In this document: in pieces, positions 15,469 to 24,450 of the stretch
Layout: every line of letters begins with the position of its first letter
Numbering within the stretch: position 1 is the stretch's first letter
NCBI GenBank assembly: GCA_017620525.1
Contig: JAGAUY010000045.1
Span: 1-64,000, forward strand
DNA: 64,000 nucleotides
Reading direction: 5' to 3'
Source: Oscillospiraceae bacterium
GTDB taxonomy: Bacteria > Bacillota > Clostridia > Oscillospirales > Oscillospiraceae
Position numbers and translations under genes: made by a program
The notes under the pieces: model-generated
Database searches by the model: none
What the model was told of the DNA's origin: nothing
Seen by the model: only the letters and a program-made list of their open reading frames with translations

Positions 15469-16190
15469 AAGGAAAAATTGCTCTGGTTACCGGCGGTTCC
15501 CGCGGCATCGGCGCCGCGGTGGCAAAGAAACTGGCATCGTTGGGTGCGGATATTGCAATCATTTATGCCGGCAGCGCGGATGCGGCAGAAGCGGTCTGCA
15601 GCCTGATCCGGAAACAGTATGGTGTCAGTGCAAATTGCTATCAGTGCAATGTGGCGGATTATGATGCTGGCCGCAGGACGGTCAGCCAGATCAAGTCTGA
15701 CTTTGGAACCATTGACATCCTGGTAAACAACGCAGGCATTACGAAAGACGGCCTGATCGCCATGATGAAAGAAGACCAGTTTGACGATGTCATCGCAGTG
15801 AATCTGAAAGGGACCTTCAACATGATCAAGCATTGTACCGGCATCTTTATCCGCCAGCGCAGCGGTGCCATCATCAATATGAGTTCGGTCACCGGCATTA
15901 TGGGCAACGCCGGACAGGTCAATTATGCTGCGTCCAAAGCAGGCGTCATCGGATTGACCAAATCTATAGCCAGGGAGCTGGCGCCCCGGGGCATCACCTG
16001 CAACGCGGTGGCTCCGGGATTCATCGACACGGATATGACAAAGGGTCTGCAGGACAGTCCTTTGGCCGCATCCATTCCACTGGGCCGTATGGGCACAGCG
16101 GAAGAGGTTGCGCAGGCGGTAGCGTATCTGGCTTGTGCATCGTATGTCACCGGCACCGTCTTGCAGGTGGATGGCGGCATCGCAATGTAA
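15462..16190 (+). CDS. fabG: 3-oxoacyl-ACP reductase (FabG)
   Basis: A 242-residue NADPH-dependent short-chain dehydrogenase for the first reduction of the cycle. The Rossmann motif TGGSRGIG lies at residues 9-16, NNAG near 86-89, the catalytic serine in NMSSVTGIMG, and YxxxK in YAASKAG. The C-terminal TGTVLQVDGGIAM is typical of FabG. ATG 15462 is chosen because GGAGG lies 8 nt upstream and it overlaps the fabD stop; the earlier in-frame ATG at 15441 would add residues not found in the family. Confidence 0.95.
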   Translation: MLKGKIALVTGGSRGIGAAVAKKLASLGADIAIIYAGSADAAEAVCSLIRKQYGVSANCYQCNVADYDAGRRTVSQIKSDFGTIDILVNNAGITKDGLIAMMKEDQFDDVIAVNLKGTFNMIKHCTGIFIRQRSGAIINMSSVTGIMGNAGQVNYAASKAGVIGLTKSIARELAPRGITCNAVAPGFIDTDMTKGLQDSPLAASIPLGRMGTAEEVAQAVAYLACASYVTGTVLQVDGGIAM

Positions 16191-16205
16191 TGACACAAAT
16201 CTATT

Positions 16206-16264
16206 GTGCGGGAGGGCAGCAGGCCTCCCGCAGCGCAGGCAAGTGATAGGTTCGTGCCTGCGGA
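16206..16264 (+). promoter_or_regulatory. Two intercistronic hairpins between fabG and fabF
   Basis: TGCGGGAGG pairs with CCTCCCGCA (about 16206-16231), and CGCAGGCA pairs with TGCCTGCG (about 16233-16262). No T-run follows, so they are more likely mRNA-stability or processing elements than terminators. Confidence 0.5.
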
Positions 16265-16284
16265 TCGTTATCAAGGAGTAATAT

Positions 16285-17526
16285 ATGGAACAGAAAATTC
16301 GCAGAGTTGTGGTTACCGGCATGGGCGTGATCTCTCCCGTCGGCAACGACGTGGAAACTGCCTGGAGCAATCTGGTGGCAGGAAAGCACGGCATCGGTCC
16401 CATCACTCATTTTGATACAACAAACTATAAGGCAAAGCTGGCCGCTGAGGTCCGGGATTTCAACCCCAAGGTCTATATGGACAAGAGCGAGACACTGCGT
16501 ACGGACCTGTATGCCCAGTATGCCATGGCCGCTGCGGTTCAGGCGGTGGAGGAGAGCGGAGTCATCGGAACCCTGGATCCCGAGCGGATCGCCGTCTATT
16601 TCGGCTCCGGTATCGGAGGTTTGAATACGGTTTCCAATGAAGTGGAGAAGCTCGGCAGACGCGGGCCCGGACGGGTGTCTCCGTTCTGTGTGCCTATGAT
16701 GATTCCCAATATGGCTGCCGGTCAGATCGCCATCCGCTACAATTGCCAGGGAGCTGCCATGCCTTCCGTAACGGCCTGCGCTTCCGGTTCCAATGCCATT
16801 GGAGAGGCGCTGCGTGTCATCCGCCACGGCTATGCCGACGCGGTCATCACCGGCGGCGCGGAGGCATCCATTGTTCCTGTCGGCATTGCCGGATTCATCA
16901 ATATGCAGGCATTGTCCTGCTCTGAGGATCCAGATGCCGCATCTCTGCCATTTGATTCCCGCCGCTGCGGCTTCGTCATCGGCGAGGGCGCGGCGGCGCT
17001 GGTCCTGGAAGAATATGAACACGCCGTTGCCCGGGGAGCGAAGATCTATGGTGAGATCTGCGGTTACGGATCCACCTGTGATGCTTATCACATTACCGCC
17101 CCCCGGCCTGATGCCGACGGCGGTGCCAGAGCCATGGCTCAGGCGCTGGAGGAGTCCGGCTACACCGGTGCCGAACTGGTCTACGTCAATGCCCATGGTA
17201 CCGGTACTCCTCTGAATGATGTGGGCGAGACTCTGGCCATCAAGCTGGCGCTGGGAGAGGCGCAGGCAAAGAAAGCGCTGGTCAGTTCCACAAAGTCCAT
17301 GACCGGGCATATGCTGGGTGCTGCCGGTGCCATTGAAGCCATCGTCTGTCTGAAGGCGCTGCAGACCGGCATCATTCCTCCCACCATCAATTTGCTGGAG
17401 CCTGACCCTAAGTGCGATCTGAACTATGTTCCCAACAAGGCAGTTTGTGCGCAGGTGGATCTTGCGGTTTCCAATTCTCTGGGTTTCGGCGGCCATAACG
17501 CCAGCCTGGCATTCAAGAGGATCTGA
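16285..17526 (+). CDS. fabF: 3-oxoacyl-ACP synthase II (FabF)
   Basis: A 413-residue condensing enzyme elongating acyl-ACP with malonyl-ACP. The nucleophile C165 lies in VTACASGSNAIGEA, the two catalytic histidines in NAHGTGTPLND and STKSMTGHMLGAAG, and the terminal glycine-rich NSLGFGGHNASLAF is present. It is the only condensing enzyme in this operon: FabH, needed for initiation, is not in the window. accB starts 2 nt after the stop. Confidence 0.96.
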   Translation: MEQKIRRVVVTGMGVISPVGNDVETAWSNLVAGKHGIGPITHFDTTNYKAKLAAEVRDFNPKVYMDKSETLRTDLYAQYAMAAAVQAVEESGVIGTLDPERIAVYFGSGIGGLNTVSNEVEKLGRRGPGRVSPFCVPMMIPNMAAGQIAIRYNCQGAAMPSVTACASGSNAIGEALRVIRHGYADAVITGGAEASIVPVGIAGFINMQALSCSEDPDAASLPFDSRRCGFVIGEGAAALVLEEYEHAVARGAKIYGEICGYGSTCDAYHITAPRPDADGGARAMAQALEESGYTGAELVYVNAHGTGTPLNDVGETLAIKLALGEAQAKKALVSSTKSMTGHMLGAAGAIEAIVCLKALQTGIIPPTINLLEPDPKCDLNYVPNKAVCAQVDLAVSNSLGFGGHNASLAFKRI

Positions 17527-17528
17527 CT

Positions 17529-17942
17529 ATGAAAGAATCCGATATCAGAAAATATGCGAAACTTATGGGCGAACTGGGACTGACGGGTCTGGAGATCAAG
17601 GATAAGGAGAATGTGGTCCGGCTGGAACGTGCGTACAGCGCGGCTCCGGCGCCCGTTTCGACGGTGCCGGTGGAAGATGCGCCCCGGGAAACTGCAGACA
17701 GCGGCCATGCCAGCATCAAATCTCCCATGGTAGGTGTATTCTATCAGGCGCCAGCTGAAAATGCCGCGCCCTATGTGAAGGTGGGAGACCATGTCCGAAA
17801 GGGCACGGTGTTGTGTCTGATCGAGGCGATGAAGATGATGAATGAGATCGCTGCCGAGACGGACGGAACCATCGAGGAAATCTGTGTGGAAAACGGACAG
17901 GTGGTCGATTTCGGCCGTGAACTGTTCCGCATCAAGAGGTAA
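17529..17942 (+). CDS. accB: Biotin carboxyl carrier protein of acetyl-CoA carboxylase
   Basis: A 137-residue carrier with an N-terminal acidic region, an Ala/Pro linker (YSAAPAPVSTVPVE, about 45-58) and a C-terminal biotinyl domain. Biotin attaches to K102 in EAMKMMNE. It transfers carboxyl groups between AccC and the AccDA transferase, all encoded downstream in the same operon. Confidence 0.95.
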   Translation: MKESDIRKYAKLMGELGLTGLEIKDKENVVRLERAYSAAPAPVSTVPVEDAPRETADSGHASIKSPMVGVFYQAPAENAAPYVKVGDHVRKGTVLCLIEAMKMMNEIAAETDGTIEEICVENGQVVDFGRELFRIKR

Positions 17943-17945
17943 GTT

Positions 17946-18362
17946 ATGAATCAGGAACAGATCAGGAAGATTCTGCCCCACCGGGACAATATGCTCCTGC
18001 TGGATGAAGTGGGGCAGGAAGGAGGATTCGCCCATGGCAAATACCATGTCCGGGGGAATGAGTGGTTTCTGCAGGGACATTTCCCGGGAAATCCCGTGAT
18101 GCCCGGCGTGATCCAGTGCGAGATCCTGGCCCAGTCGGCCTGCGTGCTGCTGTCCGATGCCATGAGTGCGGGCAAGACTCCCATGTACACGGGTCTGAAC
18201 AATGTCCGCTTCAAATCCCCGGTCAGACCTGGCGAAACCTTCGAAACCCGCTGCCGCATTACCCGCTCCAAAGGCCCCTTCTTTTTCGCCGAAGGAGAAG
18301 GCTTTGTTGGAGAGCGGCTGTGCCTGAAGGCTGAATTTTCTTTCGCAATTGTAGGTGAATAA
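17946..18362 (+). CDS. fabZ: 3-hydroxyacyl-ACP dehydratase (FabZ)
   Basis: A 138-residue hot-dog-fold dehydratase. The catalytic His and Glu lie in GHFPGNPVMPGVIQCEILAQ (about 42-61), and the N-terminal ILPHRDNMLLLDEV is the family signature. It sits between accB and accC, as in many Clostridia, with 3- and 2-nt gaps. Confidence 0.95.
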   Translation: MNQEQIRKILPHRDNMLLLDEVGQEGGFAHGKYHVRGNEWFLQGHFPGNPVMPGVIQCEILAQSACVLLSDAMSAGKTPMYTGLNNVRFKSPVRPGETFETRCRITRSKGPFFFAEGEGFVGERLCLKAEFSFAIVGE

Positions 18363-18364
18363 CC

Positions 18365-19669
18365 ATGTTCTCAAAAATCCTAGTTGCAAACCGCGGCGAG
18401 ATTGCGGTGCGCATCATCCGCGCCTGTAAGGAGATGGGCATTGCCACCGTGGCGGTGTACTCTAAAGCGGATGCCGATGCCCTTCATGTGGCGCTGGCAG
18501 ATGAAAGCTGCTGCATCGGAAAAGCAGAGCCTGCCGACAGCTATCTGAATGAGGCGCGCATCATCAGCGCCGCTCTGGCCACCGGTGCCCGGGCAATCCA
18601 CCCGGGTTACGGCTTTCTGTCTGAAAATGCCCATTTTGCTGCCATGTGCCGGCACAACGGCATTGTATTCATCGGTCCGACAGTGGAACATATGGACCGA
18701 CTCAGTGACAAGGCCACCATCAAGCGGCTTATGTTGGAGGCAGGTCTGCAGACGATTCCCGGCACCGGTGTGCTGAATACTGTAGAAGAGGCACTGGCTG
18801 CGGCGGAAAAGATCGGTTATCCTGTTATGCTGAAGGCCCGTTCCGGCGGCGGCGGACGAGGTATCCGCCGGATTGATAACCCGGAGCAGATGGAGACGGC
18901 CTTTCCCCAGGCTGTGGCGGAAAGTGCGGCGGCGTTTGGCGACGGCGCGGTATATCTGGAGAAATTTGTGCATCCTGCCCGTCATGTGGAACTGCAGATC
19001 CTGGCGGATGAATATGGCAATGTGGTCTGCCTCGGAGAGCGTGACTGCTCCGTTCAGCGGCGGCACCAGAAGCTTATTGAAGAATCTCCCTCTCCTGCGG
19101 TCAATCCTGCCCGGCGGGCGGAGATCATCGGCAAGGTTATCTCTGCTGTTCGATCCGTCGGCTATGTGGGCGTTGGCACCCTGGAATTCCTCCTGGACAG
19201 GCAGGAGAATTTCTGGTTCATGGAGATGAATGTCCGGCTGCAGGTGGAACATACCGTTACGGAGATGCTTACTAACATCGATCTTGTAAAGTGGCAGATC
19301 CGCACTGCGGCGGGAATTGCGCTGAATTTTACCCAGGATCAGATTGTTTTACACGGCTGCGCTATCGAATGCCGCATCAACGCCCGGACACCCGGCAGGG
19401 TGGAAATGTTCCATGTCCCCGGCGGACCCTTTGTGCGCTTTGATACCTGTCTTGTATCCGGCGGAGTGGTGACACCCTATTACGACTCCCTTCTCGGTAA
19501 GCTGATCGTCTATGCCGGAACCCGGGAGGAAACGCTGCGGAAGATGAAAGCCGCGCTGTGTGAGCTGGTGGTTCAGGGTGTGGACAGCAATATTGAAGAG
19601 CAGCTTCAGCTGCTCAGCCGCGATGCCTTCGCGGACGGATCTTATGATCTGACATTTATGGAAGAGTAG
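18365..19669 (+). CDS. accC: Biotin carboxylase subunit of acetyl-CoA carboxylase
   Basis: A 434-residue ATP-grasp enzyme carboxylating biotin on AccB. It opens with KILVANRGEIAVRIIRACKEMGI, has the glycine-rich ATP loop KARSGGGGRGIRRI (about 159-172), RDCSVQRRHQKLIEESPSP, and the catalytic EMNVRLQVEHTVTE near 290. It is slightly shorter than the usual ~445 residues, with a shortened C-terminus. accD follows after 10 nt. Confidence 0.96.
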   Translation: MFSKILVANRGEIAVRIIRACKEMGIATVAVYSKADADALHVALADESCCIGKAEPADSYLNEARIISAALATGARAIHPGYGFLSENAHFAAMCRHNGIVFIGPTVEHMDRLSDKATIKRLMLEAGLQTIPGTGVLNTVEEALAAAEKIGYPVMLKARSGGGGRGIRRIDNPEQMETAFPQAVAESAAAFGDGAVYLEKFVHPARHVELQILADEYGNVVCLGERDCSVQRRHQKLIEESPSPAVNPARRAEIIGKVISAVRSVGYVGVGTLEFLLDRQENFWFMEMNVRLQVEHTVTEMLTNIDLVKWQIRTAAGIALNFTQDQIVLHGCAIECRINARTPGRVEMFHVPGGPFVRFDTCLVSGGVVTPYYDSLLGKLIVYAGTREETLRKMKAALCELVVQGVDSNIEEQLQLLSRDAFADGSYDLTFMEE

Positions 19670-19679
19670 GTGAGCAGGC

Positions 19680-20543
19680 ATGGCATTTTTGAATTTTCAG
19701 TTGAAACCGAAGAATGAACTGGAAGCCGGCGGCCGCGGTGCGGCACCGGTCCACCGGGATGAGAGCGAACCGGAACAGACCTGCCCCAATTGCCACAAGT
19801 CTATTCCGGTCAGCAGGCTGTGGGCCAATCAGAATGTTTGTCCCTGCGGCCATCATTTCCGGATCAATGCCCGTCAGCGCATCGGTATGATCACTGACCG
19901 TAATTCCTTCCGCGAGATGGATGCGGATCTGCAGTCCGATGATCCGCTGAACTTTGCAGGCTATCAGGCCAAGCTGGAAACGGCCCGTCTTTCCAGCAAT
20001 GAGCCGGAAGCGGTCGTCTGCGGCACCGCTGAGATCCGTGGACAAAAATGCTGCCTGTTTGTGATGGAGGCAGCTTTTATGATGGGCAGTATGGGCACTG
20101 TTGTAGGCGAGAAGATTACCCGGCTGTTTGAGTACGCTCTGGAACACCGTATGAGTGTTGTCGGATTTACCGTGTCCGGCGGTGCCCGGATGCAGGAGGG
20201 CCTGCTGAGCCTGATGCAGATGGCGAAGGTCAGCGGCGCGGTAAAGCGGCACAGTGATGGAGGACTGTTCTATCTGACGGTGCTGACGGACCCCACCACC
20301 GGCGGTGTTACAGCAAGTTTTGCCATGGAGGGAGACATTATCATCGCCGAACCTGGCGCTACCGTCGGCTTTGCCGGTGCCCGTGTCATTGAGCAGACCA
20401 CCCGCAAATCCCTTCCCAGAGGATTCCAGAAGGCGGAATTCCTTCTGGAGCATGGCTTCGTGGATGCCATTGTTGCCCGCAAGGCACAGGCAGACACCAT
20501 TGCCGGTTTGCTGAGAATTCACAACCGGGAGGTGAGCGCATGA
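19680..20543 (+). CDS. accD: Acetyl-CoA carboxylase carboxyltransferase, beta subunit
   Basis: A 287-residue carboxyltransferase half. The N-terminal zinc ribbon has CPNC (about 37-40) and CPCGHHF (about 56-62), which is a C-x-C spacing in the second knuckle rather than the usual C-x2-C. The crotonase-like core shows TVSGGARMQEGLLSLMQMAK and GDIIIAEPGATVGFAGARVIEQT. Its stop overlaps the accA start (ATGA), so the two subunits are coupled. Confidence 0.94.
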   Translation: MAFLNFQLKPKNELEAGGRGAAPVHRDESEPEQTCPNCHKSIPVSRLWANQNVCPCGHHFRINARQRIGMITDRNSFREMDADLQSDDPLNFAGYQAKLETARLSSNEPEAVVCGTAEIRGQKCCLFVMEAAFMMGSMGTVVGEKITRLFEYALEHRMSVVGFTVSGGARMQEGLLSLMQMAKVSGAVKRHSDGGLFYLTVLTDPTTGGVTASFAMEGDIIIAEPGATVGFAGARVIEQTTRKSLPRGFQKAEFLLEHGFVDAIVARKAQADTIAGLLRIHNREVSA

Positions 20544-21334
20544 TCCAGCTGACACCTTATGACCGGGTCAGAACGGCCCGGGACAGCAAACGGCCCTCAG
20601 GTCTTGACTATATCAACCGGATCTTTACGGATTTTCTGGAACTGCACGGTGACCGCCGTTATGCTGACGACAGCGCCGTGGTCGGCGGCATCGCGCATCT
20701 GAACGGAAAACCCGTTACAGTCATCGCAATTGAAAAGGGGCATACCACAAAAGAGCGTATGGCCAGAGCCTTTGGCGCGCCCAATCCGGAAGGCTACCGC
20801 AAGGCTCTGCGCCTGATGCGCCAGGCTGAGAAATTCCGCAGACCCGTGATCTGTTTCGTGGACACCTCCGGCGCTTATTGCGGAATCGGCGCCGAGGAAC
20901 GGGGCCAGGGCCAGGCCATTGCGGAAAATCTCATGGAGATGATGACGCTGAATACTCCCATTATCTCAATTCTGGTGGGAGAAGGCGGCAGTGGCGGCGC
21001 TCTGGCGCTGTCGGTCGCAGACCGGGTATGGATGCTGGAAAACGCGGTTTATTCCGTGATTTCCCCCGAAGGCTGCGCCAGCATTCTCTGGAAGGATGCC
21101 GCAAAGGCTGCCGAAGCGGCGGCAAATCTGAAATTGACTGCCCAGGACGCATTGACACATTCAATAATTGAGCGTATGATAAAGGAGACCGCCATTGGTC
21201 AACCTTCTTTTTATGCGCATATCCGCAAGATGCTGACGGAAGAACTGGAAGAACTGGAGTCTGGCGATGACCTGCTCCGGCAGCGTTATGATCGTTTTCG
21301 CCGGATCGGCGCACAGAAGAAGGAAACAATATGA
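20540..21334 (+). CDS. accA: Acetyl-CoA carboxylase carboxyltransferase, alpha subunit
   Basis: A 264-residue partner of AccD. The core HGDRRYADDSAVVGGIA and FVDTSGAYCGIGAEERGQGQAIAENLMEM, then VGEGGSGGALALSVADRVWMLENAVYSVISPEGCASILWKD, are the AccA signatures. It is shorter than the E. coli protein at the N-terminus, as common in Firmicutes. It overlaps the next gene by 4 nt. Confidence 0.95.
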   Translation: MIQLTPYDRVRTARDSKRPSGLDYINRIFTDFLELHGDRRYADDSAVVGGIAHLNGKPVTVIAIEKGHTTKERMARAFGAPNPEGYRKALRLMRQAEKFRRPVICFVDTSGAYCGIGAEERGQGQAIAENLMEMMTLNTPIISILVGEGGSGGALALSVADRVWMLENAVYSVISPEGCASILWKDAAKAAEAAANLKLTAQDALTHSIIERMIKETAIGQPSFYAHIRKMLTEELEELESGDDLLRQRYDRFRRIGAQKKETI

Positions 21335-22959
21335 GTATTTACCAAAACTACTGCCGGGAGCGGTTTGATGCAGCCGGCAGATTGACTGATATTCGTTTTG
21401 ATTACCCCGATAACTTCAATTTTGGCTACGACGTTGTGGATGCGATTGCATCCCGGACCCCTGACAAGCGGGCTATTGTCTGGTGCAACGCGGAAGGGGA
21501 GGAGCGCGTATTCAGTTTTGAAGATATCCGGCGCCTAAGCAACAAGGCGGCCAATGTATTTCTTCGCGGTGGCATCCGCCGGGGCGATCATGTGATGGTT
21601 GCTCTGAAGCGGCACTATGAATACTGGTATACTGCCGTGGCGCTGCATAAGATCGGCGCGGTTATGATCCCGGTCACCCATATGCTGACGGTAAACGACC
21701 TGCTGTACCGTATGGACTGTGTCGCGGTAAAAGGCATTGTCTGCACTCCGGATGATGGTGTGCCTCAGAGAGTGCTGGAAGCTGCGCACCGGAAAGCCCC
21801 CGGCTGCTGTCTGTGGACAGTCCAGCGCGATGTTCCAGGATTCGTGAATCTGACGGAGCGAATTGAATCTGAATCAGACGATCTTTCCCGCCGGGAAACT
21901 GCCGCCCACGATCCGATGATGCTCTATTTCACCTCCGGTACCACCGGCTATCCCAAGGGTGTCGTCCATGAATTTGCCTATCCGCTGGCACATGTGATCA
22001 CGGCCAAATACTGGCATCAGGCGCAGGAGGACGGTCTGCATTTCACCGTTGCCGAGACCGGCTGGGCCAAAGCCTCCTGGGGCAAGATCTATGGCCAGTG
22101 GCTGATCGGCAGCGCCGTGATGGTCTTTGATTTTGACAATTTTGATCCCAAACAGCTTTGCTCCGTCATCAATACCTATGGCGTTACATCTTTCTGTGCG
22201 CCTCCCACAGTCTATCGTTATCTGACAAGAAAGGGAATTCCTGATATGCCTACGCTGCGCCATGCTACCACAGCCGGCGAGCAGCTGAATCCGGAGGTCT
22301 CCCGCCGCTTTACGGAGCGAACCGGCCTTCCCCTGATGGAAGGTTACGGCCAGACAGAGACGACCCTGCTGCTGGCGAATTTCAAGGGCAGCGATGGTGT
22401 TGTTGGCTCTCTCGGTATGCCTTCTCCGCTTTATCACATCGAATTGCGGGATCCTGACGGTTCCAAGACACCTGTCGGCCAGATTGGTGAGATCGTGGTG
22501 GTACCGCCGGAAGGCGGCCATCAGCTGGGGCTGTTTACCCGGTATCTCAATGATGACGAGCGCTATGCCAATGCCTGGGCAGGTGGCGTCTACCATACCG
22601 GCGATACTGCGTGGCAGGATAAAAACGGCTGTTTCTTTTTCCACGGCCGCGCGGATGATCTGATCAAGACCGGCGGATTCCGTGTTGGGCCGTATGAAGT
22701 TGAGAATGTTCTTTCGGAGCATCCGGCGGTTCTGGAATGTGCCGTGATGGGTGTTCCGGATCCCCTCCGGGGCCAGGCCATCAAGGCAGTGGTTGTTCCC
22801 GCTCCCGGCTATTTGCCGGATAGGGAACTGGAAAAGGAACTTCGTGAGTTTACCAATGCCAGAATGGCAGAATATAAATGGATCCGTATGATTGAATTTA
22901 CGGATGCGATCCCCAAAACCATCAGCGGCAAAATCTGCAAGGCTGCGCTGCGCCGGTAA
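21331..22959 (+). CDS. AMP-forming acyl-CoA ligase (medium-chain acyl-CoA synthetase-like)
   Basis: A 542-residue ANL-superfamily ligase activating a carboxylic acid to acyl-CoA via acyl-AMP. The P-loop YFTSGTTGYPKGV is near 195, GYGQTETT near 335 and the hinge/adenylation GRADDLIKTGGFRVGPYEVE near 440. The C-terminal catalytic Lys lies in KTISGKICKAALRR. The overall pattern, including MLTVNDLLYRMD, resembles ACSM/acetyl-CoA-synthetase-like enzymes for medium-chain or aromatic acids. Overlap with accA (ATGA) places it in the lipid operon, so it may salvage exogenous fatty acids, but the substrate is unproven. Confidence 0.9.
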   Translation: MSIYQNYCRERFDAAGRLTDIRFDYPDNFNFGYDVVDAIASRTPDKRAIVWCNAEGEERVFSFEDIRRLSNKAANVFLRGGIRRGDHVMVALKRHYEYWYTAVALHKIGAVMIPVTHMLTVNDLLYRMDCVAVKGIVCTPDDGVPQRVLEAAHRKAPGCCLWTVQRDVPGFVNLTERIESESDDLSRRETAAHDPMMLYFTSGTTGYPKGVVHEFAYPLAHVITAKYWHQAQEDGLHFTVAETGWAKASWGKIYGQWLIGSAVMVFDFDNFDPKQLCSVINTYGVTSFCAPPTVYRYLTRKGIPDMPTLRHATTAGEQLNPEVSRRFTERTGLPLMEGYGQTETTLLLANFKGSDGVVGSLGMPSPLYHIELRDPDGSKTPVGQIGEIVVVPPEGGHQLGLFTRYLNDDERYANAWAGGVYHTGDTAWQDKNGCFFFHGRADDLIKTGGFRVGPYEVENVLSEHPAVLECAVMGVPDPLRGQAIKAVVVPAPGYLPDRELEKELREFTNARMAEYKWIRMIEFTDAIPKTISGKICKAALRR

Positions 22960-23002
22960 GCGTCATTTGTTCCGGCCAGCGGGTCGGAACAGGAGGATTT
23001 AT

Positions 23003-23575
23003 TTGGCAGAGAGAATCAAGAATATGAGGGAAGTGCTGATCCGGGCCGGTATCAGCGAGATCAACGACCACGGCGTCACCGGCTTTTCCATCCGCCGCGT
23101 GGCGGACAGCTGCAATGTGTCCTGCGCCGCTCCATACAAGCATTTCAAGGACAAGCGGGAATTCATTGCGGCCATTATTGAGTTTGTCAATGAGCAGTGG
23201 CGGGTGCGCCAGCAGGAAGTTCTGGATTGCTGCAGCGGCGGTATGAGAGAGCAGATTGTGGAGGTTGCCGTGAATTATGTGCGTTTTTTGATGGAAAAAC
23301 CCTACTACAGGTCCATCCTGATGCTCAAAGATGCGCAATTCGACAATATCTATCACAAGGTCCGCGGCCACCTGTCCAGCCGCAGCCAGCAGATGGAGCG
23401 GGATTTCTTCTCATCTGTCAGCTGGGATGTGAATACCCAGCGGCGCAAGCTCCATCTGGTCCGGGCCATGATCTTCGGAACGATCTTCATGTTTGACACC
23501 GGGGAGCTGGTATACAATGAGGAAACCATGGAAAATTTCCGGTACTGCGTGAACCGGGAATTTGACCTGCCGTAA
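23003..23575 (+). CDS. TetR/AcrR family transcriptional regulator
   Basis: A 190-residue dimeric repressor type. The N-terminal helix-turn-helix reads INDHGVTGFSIRRVADSCNVSCAAPYKHFKDKREFIAAI (residues about 19-57). The remaining helices form the ligand domain. The start is TTG 23003, because AGGAGG lies 6 nt upstream; ATG 23024 is possible. Being last but one in the fab/acc operon next to an acyl-CoA ligase, it could sense acyl-CoA (FadR/FabR-like role) and may bind the 13325 dyad. This is inference from position only. Confidence 0.85.
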   Translation: MAERIKNMREVLIRAGISEINDHGVTGFSIRRVADSCNVSCAAPYKHFKDKREFIAAIIEFVNEQWRVRQQEVLDCCSGGMREQIVEVAVNYVRFLMEKPYYRSILMLKDAQFDNIYHKVRGHLSSRSQQMERDFFSSVSWDVNTQRRKLHLVRAMIFGTIFMFDTGELVYNEETMENFRYCVNREFDLP

Positions 23576-23586
23576 AGGAGGAACCC

Positions 23587-24054
23587 ATGCTGACGATCGA
23601 TATTCCCGGCCGGGAGCCTCTGAAGTTGAGTCATCTGGTACTGGATTACAATGGGACCATCGCCGAGGATGGCGCTGTTATCGAGGGCATTGCCCATCGC
23701 CTGGAGGCACTGAGTCGTGATCTGCAGATCTGCGTCATTACCGCGGACACCCACGGCACGGCCGCCCGGCGCTGCGAAGGACTTCCGCTGGACGTTCTGA
23801 CCTTTCCCACAGTGGAAGCCGGCCGGATCAAAGCAGAGCAGGTACGCAGTCTGTCCGGCGGAGTGGTCTGCATCGGCAACGGATTCAATGATATCCGGAT
23901 GTCTGATGAAGCGGATCTGTCCATCTGTGTCATCGGCAGGGAAGGCTGCTGCGGCGCACTGCTGAGTCATGCCGATGTGGTGGTCACTTCCATCCATGAC
24001 GCGCTGGACCTTCTGCTGAAAACCTCCCGCCTGCGCGCGACGTTGAGAACCTGA
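23587..24054 (+). CDS. Small HAD-family protein (soluble P-type-ATPase-like phosphatase)
   Basis: A 155-residue HAD domain without a cap. Motif I is LDYNGTIAEDG (about 19-29), where the second acidic residue of the usual DxD is replaced by Asn, as in the P-type-ATPase-like group. The motif IV region is GNGFNDIRMSDEADLSICVIG. The specific substrate is unknown. It ends the fab/acc/TetR transcript and is followed by a strong terminator. Confidence 0.8.
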   Translation: MLTIDIPGREPLKLSHLVLDYNGTIAEDGAVIEGIAHRLEALSRDLQICVITADTHGTAARRCEGLPLDVLTFPTVEAGRIKAEQVRSLSGGVVCIGNGFNDIRMSDEADLSICVIGREGCCGALLSHADVVVTSIHDALDLLLKTSRLRATLRT

Positions 24055-24090
24055 ATCTGATGCCGCCGTTTGTGGCTCTTGAAAAGCAAG

Positions 24091-24126
24091 AAACCGACCT
24101 GTGAGTAAATTGCAGGTCGGTTTTTT
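24091..24126 (+). terminator. Terminator of the fatty-acid operon
   Basis: AAACCGACCTG (24091-24101) pairs with CAGGTCGGTTT (24113-24123), then TTT. Confidence 0.9.
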
Positions 24127-24136
24127 ATTAGTCAAA

Positions 24137-24292
24137 TCAGATACATAATCTTGTAAAGATGCCGATTAGAATGAGAATGATTCCGGCAATTTGCGTCCAG
24201 CGTATTGATTTCCCGGTTGCTTCCATGCCGTTGGGGATAACGGGATATACGATGAACATCAGCGATGAACAGGTAGTCGTTTCGGTTAAGTT
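24137..24292 (-). pseudogene. C-terminal remnant of a DMT/EamA-type transporter
   Basis: On the minus strand an open frame of about 51 codons with no start reads ...CSSLMFIVYPVI...MEATGKSIRWTQIAGIILILIGIFTRLCI, then TGA. This matches the last two membrane helices of EamA/DMT permeases (positive loop, then a hydrophobic helix). It is cut upstream by an in-frame TAA at 24293-24295, and no start or upstream helices exist. It is therefore a decayed gene end. The remainder of the 24055-24553 gap holds the operon terminator, this remnant, and the promoter and leader of the next operon. Confidence 0.55.
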
Positions 24293-24377
24293 TTATGAAT
24301 ATCGGACATTGGGATAAACGCTGATTCATATTTATTTGAATGGCGGATAAAATGATTCGTTTTATAAAAATAATCCA

Positions 24378-24407
24378 TTTAACATTTACAAAGGTCTATG
24401 CTATACT
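24378..24407 (+). promoter_or_regulatory. Regulon promoter 1 (upstream of yedF operon)
   Basis: TTTAAC (24378-24383), 18-nt spacer, TATACT (24402-24407) with extended -10 TG at 24399-24400. AATAATCCA lies immediately upstream of TTTAAC. The same layout occurs at 27421 and 30674. Confidence 0.75.
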
Positions 24408-24450
24408 TACCAAAAGGGAAACTACGCGGAGAGAATTTTTATGCATGAAA

